Shown: one piece after another, positions 11,341-21,756 of the stretch
Layout: every line of letters starts with the position of its first letter
How positions within the stretch are numbered: position 1 is the stretch's first letter
From: Pocillopora verrucosa
Taxonomy: Eukaryota; Cnidaria; Anthozoa; Scleractinia; Pocilloporidae
Direction: 5' to 3'
DNA: 64,000 nt
Assembly: GCF_036669915.1 (NCBI RefSeq)
Contig: NC_089314.1
Location: forward strand, 30,471,592 to 30,535,591
The notes under the pieces: model-generated
The model's database searches: none
Told to the model about the DNA's origin: nothing
The model's input: only the letters and a program-made list of their open reading frames with translations
Position numbers and translations under genes: made by a program

Positions 11341-13976
11341 TAACTTCTCTTCCAGAGTCGGAGATAGTTAGACGCTCTTCTTCCCCGCCTCCCCCTACGT
11401 TCCCCTCCCTTTCCGTCCTTATCCCTCTGTGGCGCACATTTGTCAATACAATTGCTAACTTGAAAATCTATTCCATTATTCATGACTTACATGAAAAACG
11501 TATGCGTGTACACAACTGAAATCTCTAAAAGCCTCGAATTTCTTTACGAGCGATCCAGGAAAAAAGGAAAAAGACGCACCAGGCCCATTAAAATTACGGA
11601 AAAATGAATGGATAAAGCACATGTTCTTTAAAACCGAAGCCATAACGCATCGGTTTTGGATGTGAGGCCTGGGAAACTGGCTTTATAACACGAGTGATGC
11701 CTCTTGCGAAACATCTGTAGAAACCAAACTTATATCTGCGCGTACTCGGGTTCTCGTAAAGGTAAAGTTTAGGCGCGGTCTTCATACGGTTTTTGTAATT
11801 CTTTCACATGGATATTTCACTCATATGTACATGAAATTTGTCATGAGAGAGACATGTGAAAAACATCGAAGAAGCATGTTAAAGGTGTTTTGCTTCTCAC
11901 ACTGTGTTTTCGCATGTTTTTGACCAGTTCTTGAAGCCTCCGCGTGCGCTGAACTAGAGCCTTGGCGGTGATTTTATTTTTTTCGGATCGTCTTCTTTCT
12001 TACTATGCGACATCGATCGAACAAGAAAACACCAGAAGAATGAGAAGAGGAAACTTCGCCATTTTATTTTAAATTTTAAATTTGTTTTTCTCGAGAGGTT
12101 AACTAATTAGCACACCTGTACTCCATAAAGTCGACCCAGTTTTCCAATCAGGCATCGAAACATCTCGAATCATTGAGCTGTTTACTGCGCCATCGAAAAC
12201 AGCGCATTTTTGAGACGCTAATTCAGTCAGTTTTTACTCGCCACAGTAATCAATTAAGTGACTCGGCGAGAGTTCTAGAAACCGAAACACTCTCAAGCGA
12301 AAGTTTCTTCTCCTTCAACTGATTTTCTGATTTTTCTTTACGACAATTTCCTGACGAATGACGAAACGTAGCTTCATGAAGTTCGTTTTCAAGTTTAAGT
12401 AAAGTAAAGAGGTCTCTGTTTTTTTATGGCTGAAATATGTTCCGATCATTTCTGACTGCATAGCATGGGGAAAGATGTAGAGGAACGAAACAACAATGGG
12501 AAAAAACTGAAGTAAACAATAACAAAACCAGTGTCGATAGCCATGCAGGTGATGAATCTATGAAAGCTAATTATTTCTTTCACCTTTTCTGGCGACATGA
12601 TTAAAAGTCTTTGTTTCTCAAGCTCGCAGGAATTAACCCGTTTTTGCGCACAAACGTTTAGAGCTACCTTTAAGATAGCCCATTTTTTAAATTCTTCATC
12701 AAAAGGTTAGAATAAAAGGAGGAAACAAAAGTCATTAGCTCATATCTGTCGATAAACACCGAATGAATTTCACTCTGGATGGGAATTTCTGAGTAATTCC
12801 ATCTTCAAAATGCCCTTCAAAATATTTCATTCCTCTAAAAAAAATGAAGGCGTCGAACATTATTGTTTGCAGTTTATTTTGGCGTTTTTGATTGATGTGT
12901 TTTCATGATCATGTCAAGAATACATTTTTTATTTAGAGATACCGAAAAGAGAAAAAAGACATAGATACGTAAACAGTCTAATTGTTAAGTGTTGAAACTT
13001 GGCGTCTCACTGCGCTTACTGCGCTGTTTGCTGCTGGGGTTATTGACATATTTGAAAACAGCTTGAAGACAAAAGCACGGTTTAAAGAAACTTGGTGTTT
13101 GCTTAAAGCATCGAAAATAACAAGTTCGTCAAGACATTAAGGTAAGCGAGATGGAGATGCAGCAATTGATGTCTTAGAATGTTATCGTTCTGTACACTTC
13201 CGATTTATCTTATTTGTCTAATTGTATTACGAACAAAAAAAAAACAATCTTTCGACTTTTAAGAGCAGGACAGTAAATAGAGCTACCTTTTTGTGAGATT
13301 CTTTATTTACTATTTGTATCAATGTGAGGTCTTGTTTATGTCACCCTTACTTTTTACCTTAGCAGTATAGACAAATTATTCAATGTGAATGACACATAAA
13401 AATGTGTACATATGCTAATTGAACAAAAAACGAACTCAGAACTTACAAATACACTTGACCAAGAATACTTGAGATTTAATAAACAGATCAAAATATCACC
13501 TGCTCTAAAATGTTTATGAAACAAGTCAACTTCTCAGTGGTGGGCCTAATTTTGCGGATAAACTTAAGGTGAATCACAACAACACAACATTGTACACAAC
13601 AAGAGCAAGAGCTAGAGCTAGAGCTGAGAGTGCTTTAAACTCGACGCAAACCTCTCACACTTCGACGTATTTCTACTATCCACTGGTGGTAAATTTCTCC
13701 GTTTTTTTGGATATTAATGTAAGTTTTAGATGTTAGAAATGTAAATTATTGGCATACAAATGAGGAATCATGTTTCACCACAAGCTATCTACAAACCTTC
13801 TATACAAAACAAGTTACAGCAACCAGATACCCAATTTAATTCAGAGTTTGAGTCAACGATGTTACCCATCTCAGTTGCATTTTCTCACGGGAATTGAATT
13901 CCATGTTGAACCGGAGACATTTTTGTTTACTTCGCAGATCAAAAATAAAAGCAAAGAAGGAAGAGTGATAAAATAG
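11341..13976. other. Intergenic, no gene seen
   Basis: AT-rich DNA. An open frame at 13770-13976 is in the same frame as the next gene but ends in TAG at 13974-13976, so it is probably intron or upstream DNA. A short repeat of GAGCTA lies at 13606-13625. Confidence 0.4.
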
Positions 13977-15178
13977 CAATATTATCTGAGTTTCAAACAG
14001 ATAATAACAGCCAGACGATTTCGCAAAAGAAAGACATTCTTACGGAACACTTGGAAAGAAGCGAAAGTTGAAGAGGCAGTTCAACTCATTACAAAAAATC
14101 CTTGTTCACTTCGTGATTTGTTTATAAACACCTTGAGAATGCGTGAGAGAAGCATTTTGCCCTCGTTTGGGGATAAAATAAATGATTACAAAAAGTCATC
14201 ACAGGTCATCGACATACTTGATTCAATTCCTGAGAACAACAACAGGGTCTCTGATCGTCTTCCCCTTTTCTGTGGTAACAAGGGCGTCAACGAATGCAAA
14301 AGAGAGAGATCAGGGCAAAAGACCGAGAAGAGGTACAACAGTTCGTGCAACGGCGTGAATCTTCCCAAGTTACAGAAAAAATCCACCGCCGTCCCTCCAC
14401 TTGAAAGAACGATTAGTTCACCCGACCCAACCGGTTTTTTAAACGTGGCAAACATTGCTCTCTCTCCACGCGAAAACACTGGTGATAAATTCAAAAGGGA
14501 GCCAGTCATCAATTGTGCAGACTATCTCATCTATGAACCTGCATGTACAACTGCTAACTTAGCGACAGCGAACATCGACCTCTCTCGGTACGCCTTCCAC
14601 TCGTCTCTGGAAAGAATACCCGAGACTGATGGAGAAAGGCTCTTAAGCGTCCATTCGAAGAAGAAACCGCAAAGCGCCGAAGTAAAGAAGAAAGAGCCTA
14701 ACACACCAGAGAGAAAAACAAGAAAGAGAAGAGAAACCCAAGCAAGTGGTTTGAAAAACGTCGATCTCTTCGACCAGCAAAGACAACATTTGGCCCGTAA
14801 AGGTCCACCAGCAAGGGTTTTAGTTTCGTGCAAATTTCCGGAAAGTCGACCCGGAACACCTAACTATTTTAGAAAATCAAGTGCGGTGACTGAAGATCTC
14901 TTTTTTCCCAAAATTGTTTTGTACCAGTGGGAAGTCTGTGAGCAACCAAAGATTACTAAAGCTCTCCAATCACGCAAATATCCTATAAGGCTACCTCTGT
15001 TACACAAGATTCCTTCAGCTCCACAGGACAACCAGCCTATCGATGGTGATTACAAGGGGCATGAGAATGATGCGAAGAGACCTGAGAGTCCTCTGTCAAA
15101 AATACCATACCCACCTCCGCCGACTCCACAGTGCCAAACATGTCCGCCTAGCTCAAAAGGGAATATTGCTGATAAATA
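13977..15178 (+). CDS. Orphan protein with Pro-rich C-terminus (terminal exon)
   Basis: The first ATG in this frame is at 14139, giving about 346 residues to the TAA at 15176-15178, but the frame is open back to 13977 and the upstream part reads like protein (RRFRKRKTFLRN, then a helix-like segment). The true start is therefore likely in an earlier exon, with an acceptor such as TTTCAAACAG (13991-14000) or the AG at 14009-14010. I do not recognise it. The middle holds a Lys/Arg-rich block (KKEPNTPERKTRKRRE) that could be a nuclear localisation signal; the end has IPYPPPPTPQCQTCPP, with a CxxC. No signal peptide or membrane segment. The stop overlaps an AATAAA at 15176, a possible early polyadenylation signal. 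Function unknown. Confidence 0.6.
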
Positions 15179-16330
15179 AATAATGCAGTGTGGTATAATT
15201 ATTTCGATTTCAAATAACAAAGAGATACGGCCATTTTGTTTATTTTCCATTCACCCTACTATCTGACTGACTCAGTCATATTTTGCTGTTTTCAAAGAAG
15301 GAAATGAAAGAAGAAGTACGAGAGAGAGAGAGAGGGAGAGAGAGATAATGCGAGAGAAGGCAGATGGAAAACGAGAAAAAAAAGTAATTGAGTAGAGTGA
15401 AAGATTAACAATATGCTTGCCATAACAAATTAATTTTAAAAAAAATTGGTCTGAGCTTTTTATGAAAAATACTTATAGCTGTAGTTGTGTCATTCACACA
15501 TAACTTGACTGAGATTAAAACAAAATATATAAAATTTAATGCAAGTATGGAAGTGTAAATGCACCAACTTTGAAAAAGAAATTTTTACCGTACAGGATCA
15601 TAAAGGTACATCGCTGGAGTACTAGAAGAGTCTTATCTCAGTATAAAAAATCCAACACTGTTTCACTTGAGTCTAATAAATAAGCCAGCCGTCTAGGGCT
15701 AATTTTTTTTAACTGTGTTACTGATGTAAGGTAATTTCCTAAGCTCAAACATGGTGACATAGATTTGGATCTAAGCATGTATCAACCTGATTTTCTCAGA
15801 GATTTTTGTAAAACGTATTACCACCACATAAAACATCTTACTTGAATTAAACATACTGTAAGATTTCCTGCCATGTTCTCTCTACGGTTGCATACAATTC
15901 GATAAGAAAGTGATCTCCACATAATACACAGCCCGCACGCAGGTCTTCGTTATGAGTGTTCGGCAAGAGCGTTTTTCGCCATCATGAAAGTATGATGCTT
16001 TGAGCAAAGCGAGTTTGCAAGGGAACCACAGCTATTACTGATGTGCTAGATCCCGACAAATCTCTCCCCAGACTTCACCACAAATTCGAAATTCCCGCGG
16101 GCGGAGAAACGCGCGGTCTGTAGTACTCGTAATAAGGGCTCGTTCGCAGGCTAGATAAGAAGTACAAATTTCACAACTTTACCTCGCGAAGGTCAATCAG
16201 AGAGATCTCATTTGCTCCATAAATATAAATACGTTTGTCTGGCATAGCTAGTCCTGTGGATGAGCTAAACCCAAACAGGCGTTATTAGTGCAAGAACAGT
16301 CCCATCATTCAATGGGAAGCGGTATTCAAA
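15179..16330. other. Intergenic and CIAO2B upstream region
   Basis: Contains a GA-rich microsatellite (about 15321-15347) and AT-rich DNA. The last few hundred bases before 16331 are the presumed CIAO2B promoter; I see no clear TATA box there. Confidence 0.5.
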
Positions 16331-19300
16331 ATGGCGACAACTTTAGAAAACGCAAACCCGACTATTTTCCTGCAGAAAACAGAGCGGGAAATTCTCCCTG
16401 ACGAAGAAAATGAGGATGTTGTGGACAAGATCGATGAACGAGAAGTATTTGATATCCTTTAACAACGGGTTTCTCTCATAATTTGATCCGTTATTTAAAT
16501 GCTTTCGTTCTATCGCCTGAACTGTCACGCTTAAAAGTGACAGTGCCATTTGATTGTTATACATGTACGTCAAGGATTTTTGGTCAATCAAGAGTTTGTT
16601 TTTTAGTCCAAAAATTTTCACAAGCCAGCTAGTCTCTTTTTGGTTCGTGACCGAACAGCTGTGGAGACACTCTCTCTCAAAATTAATAGTTAATGTTCAG
16701 TTCTTGTTATAAAACAATTTATCGTAGACATGCAACAATGAATCAGTTACTGACAGTCGACATAAAATGATGCTAAGTGCTAGAAAACCACAGAAGTTAA
16801 ATGCCAACTACAAGCAAATTGTCGGAAAGAGAAAGTAAGATGACCCCCTGTGCTAACTAGAACTTGTATTTGTCTAAAACTGTGGACTTGAATGAATGAA
16901 GGAATGAATGAATACCTTTATTTAAGTGTCAAACTGAAATAGCAGTAAAGAATCACTAAATGGGGACACCATAAATAAATTGAAATTAAAATAAACAGTT
17001 ATTATACCTTTTTAATTAAAATTGATAACACTGTTTACAATTGATAAAACGAGTATGCAGTGGATGACATTATTTACATGTTCATAGACTTAATGAAATA
17101 CTAAAGTGTCTATTAAGTACGACATAAAATACAATCAGAACATTGAGCATCGGTCAGTAAGGATTTAAATCAAGCTTTCTAATACGCTGCCTAAATACAA
17201 ATAGTGCAGGAAGGTCTCTTATATTTTGAGGTATTAGACTCCACACCTTTGGGCCAATGTATCTGATGGAATACTTTCCATGTGTAGTTGTATTGAATCT
17301 AGGCATGGCAAACTCTTTGTTTCTCAGTGAAAATTTGGTGTTTGCCATTTGGAAAAGGTCTGCAATATATTTTAGGGAAATGTTGTTTTTTGTCTCGTAC
17401 ATAAGAACAGCTATATCCTGTAACCATCTGTTACACAGGGTGCATAGATTAGCTGTATTCAGTAATTTATCATAACTTGATGATCTGTTGCAGTAAATAG
17501 CTCTGAGTGCCCTTTTTTGTATATGCTCTAATTTTCTTCTGTCACTAGCATGACAGAAGTGCCAAACAAGGTGTGAATAGGTTGACTTGGATGTGACCTG
17601 GCAAAAAATTTAAGTGATCTGGCCACAATGATAAATTCCTATTTACCTTTACTGAAGGAACATCTGATTCGTTCTATCAATGATCCTGAACATCCTCTTA
17701 CTCTGGAGCAGCTGAATGTTGTGGAACAGTCTTTAGTAGAGGTGGATGATGCAAATAATTATGTGAAAGTTCAGTTCACTCCAACAATTCCTCACTGTAG
17801 TATGGCAACCCTGATTGGTTTGGCAATACGAGTCCAGCTTTTAAGATCACTGCCTGAAAGATTCAAGGTACAATATACTTTATTTATTAGATCTCACTCT
17901 GTGCTAATTTAATCCATATTGTAAACACAGATTTCTCCTGTTTGTGCTTAAATCCCTGTGATCTCAACCTGATTGTATTCTGTAATCAAAAGCTCCCTGT
18001 GAGGAACTTACTGGTGACATCAATAGAGAAATTATATATCTCTGAAAAGGAATGTTTGCTCTACAGCACTAAATTTGTACTCAACCCCTGGTAACCAAGC
18101 TTATTCTGCATTTACCTTGATATTGAAACTTGTTCTTGATGATTTTTTAGGAAATTAAGAGAAAAGACAAAACAAATTTTTTTAAGAAAGTATGTCAATT
18201 TCAGGAATAAATCCAATGACGCTGTACCCTGCTACCTATTTCTTTTATGGTATTCGTGATATTTGATTTAAACATTTCTCATGTAAAAGTTCTCTTACTC
18301 ACCAAGCACTGATGAGTACTTCTTTAGACAGGTAGCATTCAAGAGTCATGGTCATTTACTTTTAATTTAGTAGTAATATTTTTGAACTTATTATTTTCCA
18401 GGTTGATATCAGCATAACCCCTGGTGCCCATGCTTCAGAAGATGCAGGTAATGGTTTTTTTTTCTATGTTTATTCAGTGTAAACTCCTTTAAGCCATTTA
18501 ACACCTAGGAATGACTAGCATCCAATTTCTCTCTGTAAGATTCCCCTTGAATCTAACACTAAGGTCAGGAGAATAGAAGAAATGATCACCAACTAAAGAA
18601 GCTTTAATTGTTAAACAAATTCTCCTTGGCAGCACGTAAGAAAATGTATAGAGAACAGTATGGAGAATATGCATACTGATGTTAGGTTTTAATGGGTCAA
18701 CCATCTGACCTCTGATAGTGACTAGCATCTTATTTCTCCTTACAATATCACCCTTGAATCTCACATTATGGTCATGAAAATAAAGGAAATGGTCATCAAC
18801 TGAAAAAGCTGTTGACTGTTAAACAAATTCTCCTTGTAAGCACCAGTTAGAAAATGTAGAGAATGTACATACTGATGTTAGGGTGTAAACTTAAGAGGTA
18901 ACAGACAGATGTAATGACCACCTGTGCTTATCCCCAATTGAACCCCAGTAAAACTTTGCATAGCATGTAATTTAGTGTTAACAACTGGGTTGAAAATGTA
19001 AACTGGCCACCATAAAGGGTAAAAAAGCTGACATTTCAAGTGTTAGCCCTTCGTCAGAGCAATACTCTCCCACAAATGCAGCACCACATTTTTTTTGGAA
19101 ACTTACCCCCTTAAAACTTTGCATACCTTGTTACACTAGCAATGTCAAAGAAAAAGACAGAAATGAAACAGGAAAAAACTAATGACATACAAACTGATTA
19201 AGAAAGTCTTTTTCTCCCATGCCAGGATTAACCTTCTATTAATGATGTTTCCACTGATTCAAAAATAGGTAAAAAGGAAAGGAAAAAATCATAAATTGGT

Positions 19301-19642
19301 TAAAATTTACTTTAATGTGTTAACCATCTCTGGCAGGTGGAAATTGAAACAACAGATTTAGATCATGTGAAGGGGATTTATTTGCTTATTAATTCCTATT
19401 TAGCTTTTCTCTCTTCCTTTTTTTGCTGTTTTTCTATAACAACATTTTAGCAACATTCCCCTCAACCAAGTGGGAATCGTGGTTCTCTATTTTGATGTTT
19501 GTGTTGTTACCATGCATTCCCTCGTTCCTTTGTTTCTTCTTCAGTAAACAAGCAGCTGGCTGATAAAGAACGAGTTGCTGCAGCTTTGGAAAACACTCAT
19601 TTGTTGGAAGTTGTAAATCAGTGCCTCACAGTGCGTCACTGA
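16331..19642 (+). CDS. CIAO2B: CIAO2B (MIP18 family) Fe-S targeting protein, four exons
   Basis: Exons at 16331-16451, 17662-17867, 18402-18447 and 19545-19642 join to 156 codons plus TGA. The product belongs to the MIP18/DUF59 family. In animals CIAO2B forms the cytosolic Fe-S targeting complex with CIAO1 and MMS19, passing 4Fe-4S clusters to DNA repair and replication enzymes. Family landmarks are all present: LENANP near the N-terminus, [19 protein letters not shown] across exons 1/2, [16 protein letters not shown] with the conserved Cys at residue 86, ITPGAHASE, and [20 protein letters not shown] in exon 4. Length is close to the human protein (~163). Introns 2 and 3 are GT-AG; intron 1 is AT-AC. 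The LENAN region favours CIAO2B over CIAO2A. Intron 1 holds a LINE fragment, intron 3 two dispersed repeats and a MITE. Confidence 0.93.
16452..17661 (+). other. U12-type AT-AC intron (CIAO2B intron 1)
   Basis: The intron begins ATATCCTTT, the exact U12 5' splice consensus of AT-AC introns, and ends AC after a branch-like CCTTTAC with the likely branch A at 17651, 10 nt from the end, inside the short spacing required by the minor spliceosome. Removing it gives TTT-G|AT-CTG and restores the family sequence EVFDLIRS exactly. A GT (16445) and an AG (17656-17657) lie 7 and 4 nt away; using them also keeps frame but gives REEHLIRS, unlike the family. Confidence 0.85.
16889..17590 (-). mobile_element. 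5'-truncated LINE 3' end in CIAO2B intron 1
   Basis: On the minus strand, one uninterrupted frame from about 17590 to the stop near 17157 encodes the C-terminal end of a non-LTR reverse transcriptase. It includes [52 protein letters not shown] and FRQRIRKL, a pattern I associate with jockey/CR1-like LINEs. Below it is a 3' UTR ending in a CATT-type tandem tail (about 16889-16915), as expected for a LINE end. The catalytic RT domain is missing, so this is a 5'-truncated insertion. The frame is intact, suggesting it is fairly young. It lies antisense to the host gene. Confidence 0.8.
18488..18895. repeat. Two head-to-tail copies of a ~200-bp dispersed repeat
   Basis: The two units share GACTAGCATC, CCTTGAATCT, TTAAACAAATTCTCCTTG and CATACTGATGTTAGG in the same order. 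They lie in CIAO2B intron 3. The type of element is not clear. Confidence 0.7.
18965..19125. mobile_element. Foldback MITE copy, partial (CIAO2B intron 3)
   Basis: Contains the family words AAACTGGCCACCATAAAG and GTTAGCCCTTCGTCAGAGC, and continues into the reverse complement of another family segment (ACTCTCCCAC, GCAGCACCAC, AAACTTACCCCC). Diverged and incomplete compared with the copies at 21361 and 55175. Confidence 0.7.
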
Positions 19643-21360
19643 GGTGGCTTATAATATTTGTAATGGGAAAAAACTGTATATGGCTGCAAAAATTGCACTG
19701 AAGGATAATCTAGGCAGTTAGTCAGCATTTCACAGTTTGCTGCGAAGGGTGGCAGCTAAAAATACAATCTACATGTATTTGCCTGACAATCAGCTTAAAT
19801 GTGTGAACTCCATCTGATTTGAAAAGTATTATAGTACTGTGGGAACACTAGACTTTCATGATGTTGGCACACCCAAACAGAAGTTCCTCACTCTCCATTT
19901 ACTTCAAATTTTAAAACATTCAGTGAAAGCAGAGGTTCACTATGCTGCTAGTAATGCTGTGGCTTGATTTAATAAACAGTGGCACAAGACAGGTTATCCC
20001 AAACATCCTATATGTAGGATACAGCTGTTGTTTGGTCTAGTCTTTTCACCCAAAGAAAAGGAAAGATTTCACCCACCCCTAGACAGGGGCTTATCATGGT
20101 GGGCAGAATTGGAGGGGGGGATTAAATTAACAGCTAACTGAGGGTCAATGTGCATATTGTTATATTTTCCCTGTACTGTCCCCCAAATTTAATGAATAAA
20201 ATACAAAAACCTATTATGTTTAAAATGGAAACTACAGCTGGGTTTTAATTCTAAGTCAATTTTGTACAGCAAGCAATCTACCTAGTCTGATTAAAAGATA
20301 ATAAACCAACCACTTTACCTTTGTTGACTATAGGGAATAGGGAGGAGTATTTCTTGGAAAATTAAAGTTCTAGACCAGATGGAAGTACATTGAGGTGTGA
20401 TTGTTAGTCACAGGCTGTATATCTAACGTCTCTTTTTATTATAAGACATACTGTTATCGTTGTACATAACACTTTATGAAATTGTTGAAAAAGCTCATTA
20501 ATACTTGTACTACTAACTCAATGGTATGAGAGTTATAAATTAAGAACTTTTAAATCCTTACATACACTGTACATGTAACAATCTCAGTTTACAAAATGTA
20601 TGAACCACATTTACATGCTCATGTATGTACAAAGAATGTTTTATGTTTGAAAAGGCTATTTAGCCATAGTTAATCAGATTTAAATATATAATACAAGTAC
20701 AAGATATCAGAATAAATAAGTTGTATTAAAGACTATGATCAAAGTTCTGTAAATTGTTAAACCATTTAAAATATCTTCATAGTCAAATAAGTATGAGGAA
20801 CCGTTGTTCACACAAAAAATGCAGCACTTAAACAAAGCTTAAGAATGAAAATTCACTGAAAACCTCATTGTCTAAAATTTTTTTTCTTTCTCTGGAATCA
20901 TTACAAACACAACACACTCTCTAATGATACTGAATAAATGAAGATGAATAACAAAGAGGACATCAAATTGTTCTTAATTAATGCACGATAATGTTCAACA
21001 TGGAGAGATCCTGCAGAAATTGGCCTACTGGCATTGGTCCAAAGAAGTTAGTTATTAACAAAAGTACCACAACATCATAAAATTACAATATCAGCTAATC
21101 TGTTTGACTTAAAAGCTTGAGAAATCATCTATGGTCTCTAAATTAACTGTGCAAGTATGCACAACTCAGAGGGCTGTGGATTAATGTCAACTGTTTAGAA
21201 GCACTTGGGATATATAAGAAACTGGAAAAAGAATCAGAAGCTCAAATACAGCACTTCCCTTGGGTTTGCATTCATATCATATCCTGCAGCTTACATGACA
21301 CAATATGACTTTCAGAACAACAATGCACTTCCTGATTGTAGCTATGGTTAACAGGTTAAT
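19643..21360. other. CIAO2B 3' flank, no further gene seen
   Basis: An AATAAA at about 20194 could serve CIAO2B. The rest is AT-rich without recognisable coding sequence. Confidence 0.4.
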
Positions 21361-21535
21361 TTAGTATTATCAACTTAGTTGATAACGTAAGTTGGCTGCT
21401 GTAAAGAGTTTCAAAGCTGATGTTTGGAGTGTTAGCCCTTCCTCAGAGCAAATGGCAAAGAGATAACTCTTGAAACATCAGCTTTAAAATTCTTTATGGA
21501 GGCCAATTTACGCTATCAACTCATTTGATGCAGCA
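21361..21535. mobile_element. Foldback MITE copy, near complete
   Basis: The left arm begins with TTATCAACTTAGTTGATAAC and reads through GCTGATGTTTGGAGTGTTAGC. The right arm is its reverse complement (AACATCAGC, then TTACGCTATCAACTCA). The arms form a ~75-bp hairpin. Confidence 0.8.
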
Positions 21536-21756
21536 CCACGGTTTCACAAAATCCTTTGAAGTTTATGCTAATTTCTATGGAATCCCAGTACTATAGTGAA
21601 TATCTTAATGTCCTAAGATAATATAATTTTTTGAATTGATACAAGAGGTAGTTATAGAAGGCTTTCAGCATTGAATATATTCTTAACTTACAGAAAACTA
21701 TTTGACCACATTTCAAGCACAGTTTTTTTTCATCCTACTATCAATATAACCAGTTT

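Noticed and set aside
16445..17657. GT-AG splicing of CIAO2B intron 1
   Set aside because: It keeps frame but gives REEHLIRS instead of the conserved RE(V/I)FDLIRS, and the GTATTT donor is weak. Kept only as a possible alternative.
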